Assembly: GCA_963281155.1 (NCBI GenBank) | Contig: CAUJLY010000003.1 | Location: forward strand, 2,232,001 to 2,296,000 | Direction: 5' to 3' | Length of the DNA: 64,000 nt | DNA from: Rhabditophanes sp. KR3021 | Taxonomy: Eukaryota; Nematoda; Chromadorea; Rhabditida; Alloionematidae | Position numbers and translations under genes: made by a program | Notes under the pieces: generated by a model | The model's input: the letters and a program-made list of their open reading frames with translations, nothing else | The model's database searches: none | Told to the model about the DNA's origin: nothing | Part shown: piece after piece, positions 37,782-49,296 of the stretch | Position numbering within the stretch: position 1 is the first letter of the stretch | How the letters are laid out: each line of letters begins with the position of its first letter

Positions 37782-38757
37782 ATGGATGGATTTGAGGAAC
37801 GAAATGCAAAGCTGAATAAATTGAAGTACATTTTTACTTTCTTTAATGGCATTGTCTTAGTAGTGAGTTTGTTTTTGATTGGATTTACTATTTTTCATTA
37901 TCTCGAAGAAAGGTCTTTCGCTGTTATTAAGGAATCTATTCATTTGGAGTATTCGGCTATCTTGCTGTTTCTGATTACATTTACAACCTTTATTACGGTC
38001 ATTTATGGATTCTTCTCTGTTATTTTGATAGATAAATCATTTTTAATTATTTATTCAATCACTACTTTTATGGTCGGTGTAATAAGTATTGGAAATGCTT
38101 TGTCTTGCGGGGGATATTTGTCCAACGTAAGCCTTAGACCTTTATAATAAGTATTATCTTTTGTAGATTTCTGAACAAAATCTTTTAAACACAATAAATC
38201 ATTCTTTGAAAGCAAAGTATGGAAGGCCCAAAGAGAATGAAGTAACTTTTGCTTGGGATACAATGCAAAGTCAATATGAATGTTGTGGTGCAGCCTCAGA
38301 CTATGATTACATTCAATCATCTTGGTTTAGAAAACAGATTGCTTTTCCAAGACGGAGAAGACCGACATCATGTTGCCCAAGTTGTGAATCTTTATTTAGT
38401 CAGCATTGTATCAATAAGAATTTACCAATCACTGAGATATGCACGGCTGTAGTTTACTATTGTGGAATAAACTCAACGCATCCACTCGATTCAGAGCTTT
38501 GTTTTGGCAATTTCCCAATACCAGAAGAGTTGCCAATAGATATGGTTATCCACAAAAAAGCCTGTATCGATGTAATTTATTCGGAATCAAGGAGTAGGAG
38601 TAAAAAATTTATTCTTGTTTCAATCATATTTGCAGTCTTAGCAATAGCCAATTCAATTTTTGTACTTTTTATTCATCAGCAAGTCTTTGTTTCTGCGTCA
38701 TATCATACAATCGCCTTTACTGATACAGCCAGCAGAATATCCTCAACACGGAGATGA
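37782..38757 (+). CDS. tetraspanin
   Basis: Two exons, 37782-38126 and 38167-38757, around a 40-nt intron; 311 aa. Tetraspanins organise membrane microdomains. Four membrane segments: residues about 17-40, 59-82, 88-109 and, after the large loop, about 259-281 (FILVSIIFAVLAIANSIFVL). The large extracellular loop carries the diagnostic CCG (QYECCGAASDY), a second CC pair (PTSCCPSC) and further cysteines (ICTAVVYYCG, LCFGNF, KACIDVIY). The N-terminus lacks the usual palmitoylated Cys pair. The short cytosolic C-tail is Ser/Arg-rich. Nematodes have about 20 tetraspanin paralogues and I cannot assign this one. Confidence 0.85.
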
Positions 38758-40034
38758 TAAAAACAATTTATTTATTAAAAAAATAAAATTACTTAACGAT
38801 TAATTAACTGTCTATTTTACCAGTATTCATTAATTAGTGTACAAAATAATAAGGAACAAATCCGAATATTAATTTAACAGACAACGCTAAAACGTATGTT
38901 TTCTTGATTGCATAAACCTGCATCTATTCTTCTCTATTTTGTCAACAGCTTAAAATTATTGTGCTGTCAAAGTGATGCTTTGTTGCCCTTTGTCATCACC
39001 AATTATTAGATAGACTTTCTATTAGAGAATGGCTGAATCGTTACTTACTACTTTCATACTATTATTATTTATCGTGTAAGTAATTATATCGACCATTTAT
39101 TAATAACAACAACAAACTTCGCCATGCACTCTTAAAAACAATATCTTATTATTGCATTGTCGCCCAAATAAAGCACACTTTGCTCATTAACATTCAATTT
39201 CGTCCTCTTAATCAAAATCCAATCTTTTAATGACACTGCTTTAACTTTTTCGAAGACATTACATCTACACTTATAAATACCAACTATAAAGCAAAATGTA
39301 TGAGTATGTAGCGTTGTTTGCCATCTATTTATACATGTTCTGCATTTTTTTGCCAAAACATATACCAACTGATGAGTCAGATTGATTTTTTGAGAAAATG
39401 CACAAACGATTCATATACATATTATACTACCACGTATTAGTTGCTATATTGCTTTTTGTCAATTGTCATTCGCTACCGCACTCATGTCAAATCATATTTG
39501 TTGTGCTTTCTTATTGTTCGAATAAGTTAAGGTGGCATGGTCGGTTATTTGTACTTTTACTTATCACCCTAAATCAACTAAATTGTATAAGTCAGATTGA
39601 ATATTTTATGAAATTTAGTTATTTGAGTTTAAGGTCTGCCTTCAAATCAAGTGATTTAATTTGCCGACCTCTTTCAGAGCGACTTTGGAGGGGTGAGCGT
39701 TCCAAAATGAATGACATCTTCTTCAATCTGCACATAGTTTAGAAAAAGATTGTTGATATCGGGTACTTATTTTTATTATTGCTTACCCATTTTTTGTTAT
39801 TTTTTAGTTTTTATTTTTCAACAGTGTCTTAATCAATTGCCCCCATCATCTTGCCTAGGTTTGACTGTCACCAAATCACCTCCTAACGTACTTATCATCC
39901 TTTATCAAATCGATTGTCATTGCTTCATTTTGTGATAACTTAAAGTATCTTTTTTAGAAAATTCCAATAATTTAAATTATTCACTTTTTAACCTGTCTCC
40001 GTTAAATTACCAGTTTCTAAAACTGCATACACAG
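38758..40034. other. intergenic, upstream of ubr-1
   Basis: About 1.3 kb. Open frames (for example at 39398-39742) are hydrophobic and A/T-driven without motifs, and I do not accept them as genes. It holds the tetraspanin 3' UTR (AATAAA-like signals at 38780) and the ubr-1 promoter. Confidence 0.55.
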
Positions 40035-43000
40035 ATGACAGAAAAATTGTTAAAAGCCGGCAGAGATGCCGACTGGCCACTCGTATCAAAACTCATGTTT
40101 GAGCATTGGTCGGAAACATGCCCAAAATTATATCATGAAGGAAATGACAAGCCCTGGCAATATTGTGCTAACGAGGCCAAGATATGTATGTTTCTTACTA
40201 ACTTTTTCCAGTAATCTTCTTTTGCAGATGATGAATTAGTTAGGCCGGTTGCGGCTTTGTTGAATGGAAACGAAGACTATGTGAGTCTTGATGTTTCTCA
40301 ACCGGATAGAGGTTGTAATCTAAAAGGACTTTCGAATGAAGTGGGTTATGATTTGGCAGGCAATATGAAGGGGCAGATTTGTGGGTCGGGATTCAAATCT
40401 GGAGATGTTGTTTTCCATTGCAGGCACAGTTTAAACTAACTCTAAACTAACTAATCTTTTTATTTTAGGTGAGTATTGGAGGCACTAGTTTTGGGTCAAA
40501 TATTAAAAAAGTTTATTAGAACAAAAATAAACATCCAAAAATTATTTACCGATTTATCTTAAATTAGCATTCAAAAAGTCTTCAAAGATGAACTCAGCAA
40601 CCTCGTCTTTCTGTCAGGGAACATCTGGTAGACAATTTCATGACAAGGATTACCAGAGCCACTGTTGGTATTCTCATCCCTCAAGTAATCATTTAAGATT
40701 GATTCAGCATTGCCAGCAAGTTCTTGAGTACCATAAGACTTATACAGGATAATCACTTCTTGATTTGAATCAAATACTTTTTTCACAGCCTTTTCCTGTT
40801 CATCCATCACCTTATCCAATTCAACTGATTTGCTGCAGCCAAACATGTGATCGACCATCCTTGTAGTAACAGATCGTGTAGTCTTGCCTACATATAGTAC
40901 ATGTTTCTTTGCATCTTCAGTAGATAGTAGTTCAGATTGAGATGCATGACCTGGAGTTGAGCCAAGATAAGGGCAGAATTCGCAAGTTACCGCTTTCTCT
41001 TTGTGTACTATTTTCTTTTTATCATGATGATAGGCATCGAGTAACTCCCAGAATCTTTCCACATCATTCGAAATGTCGTTGGCATGGGTCCTTAGAATTC
41101 GTTGTCACTTCTAAGGATTGCTAAAGACTATTTAAATTTGGTACGATAACATCTCCATCAAAAAATATTGGGAGAAGATGAGATAATTGGCGGCCATGAC
41201 TGCTTAGTTGTTTGATGAAATCAGCTTCATAGCTTTTCATTTCCTCTTTTGAGTCTAATGAAGTAACTTGGATCACTTTCAGAACACAGTTTCGTTTGGT
41301 AGCGTTCTTGATATCTCCAACAATAATAGTAGGTAAATTCGGCTATTAATGGTAAGAATTATGGATCTAATGAGGCACTTATTAAAAATATAAAAGTGGT
41401 AATCCCAAACAAATTATTTCCCAATGCCAACAACTTGTCACTTCAAGTTAATAATAATATTCCAAATCTTCTTATACTTATGCACTATTTCAGAGATTGC
41501 GAAACGGATAGAACTTGTGTGATGTGTAAACTATGCTTTGAAAACAGTGTACACAAGAATCACAATCACAAAGTCACAGTTTCACAAGGAGGCGGATATT
41601 GCGATTGCGGTGATCCTGAAGCATGGAAAAATGATTACGCGTGTGATATTCACGAAACTTGTGGAACTGATTCATCTGAATCAATCGGAGAAACAATTCT
41701 ACCTCCTCCTATTGAAACAAGAATCAGAGAAGTAACCAGCTCAATCTTGCAATATTCTATTTCTGTGTTAGCGTGGTGTGCAAATGACAAGCTGCCCTGT
41801 TTTTTGTTTCCTCCCGCTGGCAGTAAGAACAACTCAAATTTTCAAGCTGTTCTGCTGAATGATGAAACTCATACATATGAATCTGTGATTAGAGCATTGA
41901 TGGGAAGTATCGGATGTACAGAACCCAAAGCAGCTAAAATAGCTACAATTGTGGATAAAGAAGGACGGGCAAGCGTTAAATTCGGGAACAAGTCTGAATG
42001 TGAGAAAGTAAAGGCTAGTATTCAAAGGAAGACGTCAAAAGAAACCAATTCACGAACTCAACGAACTGGCCCCCTGGCTGTAGAAATTATGAATTGCAAT
42101 TTAGTGGCTCATCAGGATTTTGCTTGTTTTCTTCTAAAATGGATCACAAATCAAATGGAAATCTTCCCTCCCTTAGCCCTTATTGTAGCTGGAATCGTTG
42201 AAAGTAGAAAATTCAATGCTATTGGAGCCTTATTCCAACCAACATTTCCCTCCACCCCAAAGTCCGCTACTTATGTCGATGATGATGGAATTGAACATGT
42301 TGGTTTTGATGCATTTGCTGATTCGGGTAAAAATTTCAGTGATAGCAGTGATGTTGGTTTAGATCAGTTGAGAGTGGATTCTGGCAGCAATTTAAGTGAT
42401 GTTCCAGTTGCAGGAATCAATTTATTTATCACTAAAACTAGAATGCGGGAACAGAGGGCTGCCGAAGAAGCAGCAAAAAGGAAAAAAACGCGTATTAGTC
42501 TTGAGGAAGATACTCTGTTGATTGCTATGATGAAACACAACCGCGACTGGTGGAAGACTGCACGCAAACTTACTCAGAACTTGATTATTGCCGCTTCATT
42601 CCGTTCTGCTGAATACAAAGTTAGTTTCGCCAAAATTTATATGCAGCATTATGAAGAGTTAGTGAATGCTTATGTGAATGACGATCATGATCATGTCATG
42701 TCGATAACTTCTTTAAGTGTTCAATTGTTTACGGTTGCCTCCGTCGCTAAGGCTCTTGCTCAAGAAGATGATGTTTTGGCGACAATTTTCGGAACTCTTG
42801 TTCGTTACATGGCAAAGTATGTTAAAAAGGCTAGGCACAATTCAGTAATCGATGTGTATGATTTCCAAGAACACCCTATGGGAAGTTATCCTACTGTCAT
42901 GAAGAGATTATTCCAAGTTATCATGATAGATTTGCAATACCTTTTGCAAGTTGTACCTACCCAAGAGGAGTGGACTAAGGAGATGAGAACCTCGTTTTTG

Positions 43001-46000
43001 TCCGGAATGGACTTATTTATCAAGTACATTCAGTATTGCCAGGACATGGACCAGGTCAAGAAGCAAATAGGAGAACATCAAGTCTATGAAATGGAATGGG
43101 AGACTGCCTTTAATATGCAGCTCCAAGTTCAATCTATTCTGCCTAATTTGATGGCTTGGTTGAAGTCAGACGAAGAGGTCCATAGGGAATTTTTCAGAAA
43201 GATGTGCAATGCTCTGAAGACTCAAATCTACAAGCATCCTGAATTCAAAGCTGAAAAGGAATGTGTTACAATTAATGGAACGTCTGCTTCTTGCATCAAA
43301 TTTGACATTTCTGCCGACCCATTATCAATTCACCAAGGCCTATGGCGGACATTTGCATCTCTCTTCGCAACGCACTTAGATACGTTTCTTGAGGAGGTCA
43401 AAGCCAGTTCGGATGAAAAAAGACTTGCCTGGGATACTACGAAGTATTACGAGCCTCATCCAAATGTTCAAACTGACTGCACCTACCCACTCTATGTCTA
43501 CATTGAAGCTCCCGCACTAATTGAGTTTTCACTTCGTTGTCAAGTGCTAATTGCTCATGTAAATGCTGGTTTATGGAGGAAAAACGGATTTGGAGTTGTC
43601 AATCAATGCCACAACTATTCAGCCGCTAACTGCCGCTATGAAATGTTCGATAAGGATATTTTGATGCTACAAGTCGGAGCTGCAACTTCCAATCCAGATC
43701 AATTTTTGGTCCGAGTTTTGCACAAGTACGGCCTTCATAATTGGGCAGAGGCCGATTTTACCTGGGAAATTTACAAAAAGAAGTTAGCTGAAGCGGCAAT
43801 TAAAGAAAAGGCTGCTGCAATTTGTGGGGAATCAGCGCCACGATTTACAGTTGGCCCAGTTTTAGATGAACTAATGGATGATGAATCTCCCACTCCTCAC
43901 CAAACTCCTTTGCATTTAGAGGAAACTTCCAAGCCATTGACTTCTATTGCCGAATCAATGTTTGATTTAGTCATTCATTTGGTTTGCGAAAGATATGTCG
44001 AAGGAGTCGGTAAAGTAACGTTGGAAGATATTCTGGAGCGTGAATTAATTCATAAATTAGCTCTTGGGCCGAAACCGTTCTCGAAACTTGAAATTATGCT
44101 CTCATACATGTCTGTTGAGTATGAAGAACAAACGTTCCTTAAATGTCTGGATAATGTTAGTGTTTTTACACAACCTAAAGCTTCCCAGCCCGGACAATTT
44201 ACTTTGAAAGCTGAGAGAAAAGCTGAGTGGGGACCTTTCTTTAGTCACTACGTCAAATCAGAATCTGCCAAAGCTCTTGAACAACAAAAAGAGAAAAACG
44301 ATACCTACTTCTGCAAACCACCAAAGATGCCTGAATTTTGTAACTTTTACAAAACGGTCCCAAATCTTCTAAAATGCCCAACCTTTGTAAAACTTCAGAA
44401 GATTATCCTCGAAAGAGTGATGAAAAAGAGTCGCTATGCATCTGCTGGTCTACTCCATCGTGCCTTATACACCATTGCTCTTGGTTTAAATGAACAGTTA
44501 AACGAAAAGAATCCAAAACAGTTTGACTACGTCGAACAAGCAGAAAAGGAAAACATCTACGAAACGCTACGTATCTTCTCAAACACTTCTGAAAGTGCTT
44601 ATCATAAGCAGTTACTAGAATATGTCATGGATTTGTACAAGACTGTCCATAACAAATATCAGGGAGTTAAAATGGCTGAAGAAATTAAGAAAGATCCAGC
44701 AATTGAAGAAATGTCTACTGCGGAAAAAGCTGCTATTCGAGCTGAAAAAATCAGGAAAGTAAGATTAATGGCTGAGGAAAAGATGAAGAAGAAAGCTGTT
44801 AATTTTGAAGCTAGTATCACAAGTACTACTGATTCACCCACAACCTCAAAAGGAGATGAAACAACTAGAAAGAAATTGATTTCAGTTGTCGATGATGATG
44901 AAGACGTCGGAACATTGAAGAATGATCAAAGTTTTCCCGTTTGCATTGGGCATAAGAAGTCTGAATTATTGCCAATGGCTCCAGCAGTAGCTCGTTGTAT
45001 TCTTTGCCAATCTGAGGAAGAATTAAAGTTTGGCAAAAATGGGTTTATCTCTTGCTCTCTTTCGTTCAAAAGTATGCTTTTTAATCAAAAGAAAGGCCCC
45101 AACAATTTAAACAATGAATTTGATGTAATGGTTGACGCCTCATTGCCCGAGGCTTTGACAATTCGCACCTGTGGACATACTATGCATTATGAATGTTACA
45201 AGAACTTCCATGATTCTGCAGCAACCAAAGAAAGACAAAGACGCATAAATGGGTTTAATTCGAAAATTATTGATATGGACGGAGGTGAATATTTGTGTCC
45301 ATTATGCAAAAGAATTGCTAACGGAGCGTTGCCAATATTGCCAGGTATTTTATTAATCAAAAATATAAAAAGGGGCTTACAAATGGAAAAATCTTGTAAA
45401 ATCATTTCAGCCACTTGTCTGTTCTTCTCTAGATCCATGTAGCTCACAAACTGTAGGGACGGCTTCCTGAATAAGAATTAGTGACCTGATGACGATAAGC
45501 ATTAATCAAATACATTTAACGTTTTCAGCTATCTTTTTAGATGATCGTTATTTGCTTCCCTGCTTTGACCAACTTATGAAACACTCTTTCTTTGTTGTCA
45601 AAGACGTATCCCCACTTAGCAGTAAAGTTGTAATAAGTCGATGTTTAGCTATTCGCCTATCCATCTTGAATGCTTCCCGATATAAAATCTTCCATTCATT
45701 GCCTTAGCGAAGTCCCATTTAGATCCAATAGATGATAAGTCAATTAGCAGATAGACATTACATGGCTCCATTGTTAACTGAAATACTAAATAAGTTATAT
45801 TATATTTAAATAATGTTCTAGGTATGGAATTTTCCGGCATGACGAAGTTATCAAGTGCAAACAAAGAGAATCAAGAAGAATCCTTTTCAAGTTGGCTAGT
45901 AAAGTACAGAACTGGTATTGAAAGACCCATTGTCCCATACAATGTGGATGAAGATGGAAAACCAAAGAAGGGCCATTCTAGAAAGAGATCCCACTCCGAA

Positions 46001-48239
46001 CGAAGTTTGCTGGATCTTGCTAAACACGACGACACTGAGGGAATACTGAATTCAACCGGAACGACTACAAAATGTGTTTCTGAAATTTCGTTAGCTGTTA
46101 ATAACTTGTCTGGTGAAAGAAATGACTTCTTGCCTTCTGCCAATTCCCAAGATACTTCTTTATTTAGTGTGGTGTCATCCAAAATGACAAATCCCTTCTC
46201 GAGAATTTTCCAAAATGAAAAGAAAGCTATGGTAATTCCTGAGGTTTTAAAGGATGACAAAATGATTGCCGATTTCACCAAAAGACTAAATGAAGCACGG
46301 GTCAAGAAAGAGAATATACCTAAATTCTTACAAGCTTGTAATATTTGGCAGACCACTGTATTTGTTTTGAGATCAGTTGCGGGCGTTCTTGAAGTTGAAA
46401 ACAAACCATTATTCGGAGCTCTCAATATCCGCCAAAAGGAAACTATCAAATGCATGTCCAGGCTTTCAGTTGCTTCAACTTGTTTCCTGTCGACTGTTGA
46501 ATTAAGGAGTCTTGCTTCTCTACTACTTCAACCATTGCTATACCCGCTTCAATCTGAAACCAAATCAAAGACGTCCTTTGCTAATATGATTCCAATATTG
46601 AATAATATTACAAGAGGATCCAGTGTTTCTTCGGATGACGATCGCATTCGCGAAGTTAGATCTCCAGAACATACGTCTCGTCTCAAACAAGGAATCCAAT
46701 CACCAATTCTCTTTTTTGGTCAATTTAATCCAGATTCACTTCAATCTCGAGTCTCCAACAAAACTAAAAGACAAGATCACATTCTCAACATCGACTGCTT
46801 AACTTTGACCTTCCAATTGCTAATGGTTATTGGCCATTCAAGTGTCAATGGCGAAGTTACCTTTTCTGATAAGAAAAGAGAAGATGCCAATTACATTTAC
46901 ATTGATGGTAGTCAAGAAGAACTGCATGTAATCCAATTGGGTCTTTATGCGCACTTGTTCCAAATTATCTCCACTTTTGCCGAAGCTGCAAGTGAAGAAA
47001 CAGATACCGATTTTGAAATGATTGAAGAGCCAGACGCCAGTTTAATAATTCAACTTGCAGAAACTATCCATTTTGAAGATCCAAATACTATTCAAATGCT
47101 TAGAAAAAATAGTAGACATTTGAAGGCAAGAGTAATTGATGGAGTTCTTGGTTTTTTGAGGCCTCTTGCGTTGTTATATAAATTTGTATCAACGGTTCCG
47201 CCTCCAGAATCTTTAAAGGTAAATATACTAACAACAAATGTACAAGCATAATAGAATGTGTTTTATTATAATTGGACATACTATTAACAAATTATTTATT
47301 AAAAGTGTAAATACGAAAAATCGGGGTAATCATAAACTCGTTGATTATGAGATCAACTACCCATCTACTAAGTTGCGAGTCCATTTTGAAGACCTCGTCG
47401 AAAGTAGGGTTGCCAGAATGCGAGTTCTTGATTTGTGGTATGAAGGCTCTGATCAGGATAGCTTCTATCGTTTTAATGACTTCCTTTACTCAAATGTACG
47501 AGGTCTCATCGTAATGTTGCAATAGAGCATTTTCAACTAAAAACACTCAAAATAAAATAATAAAATAATACATTTTTAGGATCCTTCTTTCGAACAATTG
47601 TCGCCACTTTTGCGTTATATGGGTTTACCTAATACTCTTGAAGGCTTGCTTAACTGTGGCGGAGTTGACTCCTTATTTACCATGTGGGGTAAACAATTAC
47701 CTAAAGGAGTCAACATTTCTACTCACTATATTGCTCAGCCAGTAAAAATCAATCAGTTAATAGATCTACCAAACGAGTTCACCGAATTAGTAGAAAAAGC
47801 TGCCAACTTTGCATGTCCTTCATCTAGCAGAATTGAAAACAATATCAGTAATATCCCTGCTTTATGTTTACTTTGCGGGACAATTGTGTGTGCCCATGGA
47901 GTCTGTTGCCAAGTTAAAATGAAGAACGGAGACGATTTGGGAGCTGCCAATCTACACATGCAGCATTGCTCGGGCCAAAATGGAGCTTTCCTAAGGATGA
48001 GAGATTGTATTATCAATCTTATAACTCCTAAGAATCGCGGTGCTTTCTTCGATGGTCCTTATGTTGACAAGTATGGGGAACAAGATGGCGGTCACAGGAG
48101 GGGAAATAGAATGTTCTTCAACAGTGAATTGTATGCCAAGTTCAAGAAAGCTTGGCTTCACCAGGAAATTATTGAGACAATTATTCATGAAAATGAAGTT
48201 AATCAGCGTAATACTGTTTACGATTGGAGAGTCTTCTAG
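40035..48239 (+). CDS. ubr-1: UBR1-type E3 ubiquitin ligase (N-recognin)
   Basis: This is the RING E3 of the N-degron pathway: it binds destabilising N-termini and ubiquitinates substrates with a UBC2/RAD6 E2. Exons: 40035-40185, 40228-40423, 41494-45344, 45822-47218, 47580-48239 (2084 aa; all phases close). UBR box (about 100-170): CGSGFKSGDVVFHC joined to RDCETDRTCVMCKLCF, then HKNHNHKV and GGGYCDCGDPEAWK, with the zinc ligands present. ClpS-like N-domain (about 230-320): NDETHTYESVIRALMG, DKEGRASVKFG. The RING (about 1280-1400) has CILCQ, TCGHTMHYECY and LCPLCKRIANGALPILP, with a long insert. C-terminal autoinhibitory domain: CLLCGTIVCAHGVCCQ, HCSGQNGAFLRMRDC, GPYVDKYGEQDGGHRRGN; it ends in VYDWRVF, as in the family. 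Intron 2 begins with GC and shows a recursive-splice arrangement. Introns 2, 3 and 4 contain foreign coding remnants. The ATG follows a CACAG acceptor. Confidence 0.95.
40424..40474 (+). promoter_or_regulatory. GC donor and recursive splice site in ubr-1 intron 2
   Basis: The UBR-box codons require exon 2 to end at 40423, where the next bases are GC, not GT. Forty-five bases on (40424-40468), after several CTAAC branch-like words and TTTTTATTTTAG, the sequence reads GTGAGT from 40469. Removing the first 45 nt as a GC-AG intron would place GTGAGT directly after exon 2, creating a strong donor for the remaining 1025-nt intron to 41493. This is the layout of a zero-length exon (ratchet point). 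It rests on sequence layout alone. Confidence 0.45.
40571..41340 (-). pseudogene. antisense GIY-YIG-like gene in ubr-1 intron 2
   Basis: A 163-codon frame (40571-41062) opposite to ubr-1 carries a GIY-YIG-type core: HVLYVGKTTR, then RMVDHMFGCSK, and an acidic tail helix with ELAGNAESILNDYL. It ends in a TN..G..N element (ENTNSGSGNPCHE) like the LEM-3/ANKLE1 C-terminus. Frame continues upstream to about 41090 (HANDISNDVERFWELL). A second coding-like piece at about 41117-41340 (NLPTIIVGDIKNATKRNC, YEADFIKQLSSHGRQ) ends at a TAG in another frame, so joining them needs a splice or a frame repair. No LEM or ankyrin domain is visible. It may be a functional small nested gene or a decaying copy; the GIY-YIG part itself is unbroken. 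Confidence 0.5.
45352..45775 (-). pseudogene. antisense GIY-YIG remnant in ubr-1 intron 3
   Basis: Minus-strand sequence begins near 45775 with CNVYLLIDLSS, continues to NGRFYIGKHSR (the two halves of a GIY-YIG signature about 20 residues apart), then changes frame to MDRRIAKHRLITTLLL and KKECFISW and meets a stop. Further on, another frame gives the end element HQVTNSYSGSRPYSL and a tail SYMDLEKNRQVAEMILQDFS. It needs at least three frame repairs, so it is a pseudogene. Order and motifs match LEM-3/ANKLE1 GIY-YIG domains, and the end element resembles those of the other two nested copies in this window. Confidence 0.55.
47327..47525 (+). pseudogene. primase-large-subunit-like fragment in ubr-1 intron 4
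   Basis: An open stretch of about 65 codons on the ubr-1 strand lies wholly inside an intron. The flanking exons join in frame without it and match UBR1 continuously. Its pattern (YEINYPSTKLRVHFEDL, ESRVARMRVLDLW, SDQDSFYRFNDFL) resembles the N-terminal part of the eukaryotic primase large subunit (PRIM2), with the E-F/D-L...R-V...VL spacing. It ends at a stop at 47523-47525 and has no start. Likely a captured exon fragment; a poorly conserved optional ubr-1 exon is the alternative but would truncate the protein. Confidence 0.35.
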
Positions 48240-49056
48240 GTAAAAAGAATTATTTTTTCAATTAATCCGTACCTGAATATATGTTAAGTTCATGTTATGT
48301 CTTTTAATTATTGTAAAATATATTTTTTAATAAATTGTTAAACTTATTCCCTGTATTTAAATGTAGTTTTGCAAGATTGTGTCCTGTTAATCTACTTGTT
48401 AATTTATGAAGAATAAAACCAATGAATTTGTTTTTCAGTTGCCATAACCAATATTTACTATTAGTATCGACATTTTTATTTAAATTTCGGAGTGAATTAC
48501 CTTTTGCATAATATTTTACGAATATACATATTTTTATCAAAGGAGAAAATATATTGTAATGAAAGAATAATATTTGAAGTATGCTAATATTTTTTTAATT
48601 TGGCGGGGTGTTGAGTTTCCCTTAGTACTTGATATTTAAGACTTCAGTACCTATTAACATGCTTGTCAAATATTATATGCTCTCATTTGGAGGCATTATC
48701 CGAATTACCTGTCTTCTCAAAAAGGCTATAGATAGTCTGAATACAAGAGAACATTCATAATACAGATTTCTAAGAAAGGAATGAAGTGTGGCCTAAAAAA
48801 TGATTGTTGGACATTTTTGGCGTAGTAGGTAGCTTCGTTTTTCTTATACTAAGTTTAAGAAATGACGGGTCGTATTTGATCCATTTGGTTTAAATTTTGA
48901 AATTCTCTAGAGGGGAAAATGATCAGAGGCTTATGTATAATTGGTATATTTTGTTCAAAATGAATATTCGGTTCTTAAGAAAAAGGTTACAATAGATATA
49001 ATTCTACTTTTGATGATGACAATTGTCAAAAATTTGCACAAACCTTCTGAAGATTT
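48240..49056. other. intergenic with decayed transposon sequence
   Basis: No intact gene. The right half, leading into the hAT remnant at 49057, has short broken coding-like snippets in several frames, as expected for a decayed transposase. I could not define terminal inverted repeats or a target-site duplication by eye. Confidence 0.45.
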
Positions 49057-49296
49057 TTGAGGTGGATTTCAATATCCATTTCTTTTTTTAAGGATCATAA
49101 AGCATCGTTACATTGCTTAAGCAAAAGTACCATATTTTATTTAATTAGTCCACCAAGTAGTGTTGACTATGAAAGACTATTTTCTAAAGTGTCCCATCTG
49201 AGGTCCAACAAATTACGAAACCTTTTAAAACCCGATACTATTGAAAAAATGATTGAGTCTAATCAAATTGAAGTGTCTTTGGATATGCGAGTTTGA
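49057..49296 (+). mobile_element. hAT-family transposase remnant (dimerisation domain)
   Basis: The last ~45 codons before the stop at 49294-49296 match the hAT C-terminal dimerisation domain: LISPPSSVDYERLFSKVSHL followed by RSNKLRNLLKPDTIEKMI. The family hallmarks are the SS..ERLFS core and the R..L.P spacing. The upstream catalytic part is lost or frame-broken, so the element is dead. Confidence 0.75.

Noticed and set aside
39398..39742. 114-codon plus open frame before ubr-1
   Set aside because: Patchy hydrophobic composition with no signal peptide logic or domain, and no neighbouring exons.
45489..45707. 72-codon plus frame in ubr-1 intron 3 as a ubr-1 exon
   Set aside because: It would follow an acceptor in frame, but its sequence does not resemble UBR1 and ends in a stop, whereas exon 4 joins exon 3 perfectly; the coding sense is the antisense GIY-YIG remnant.
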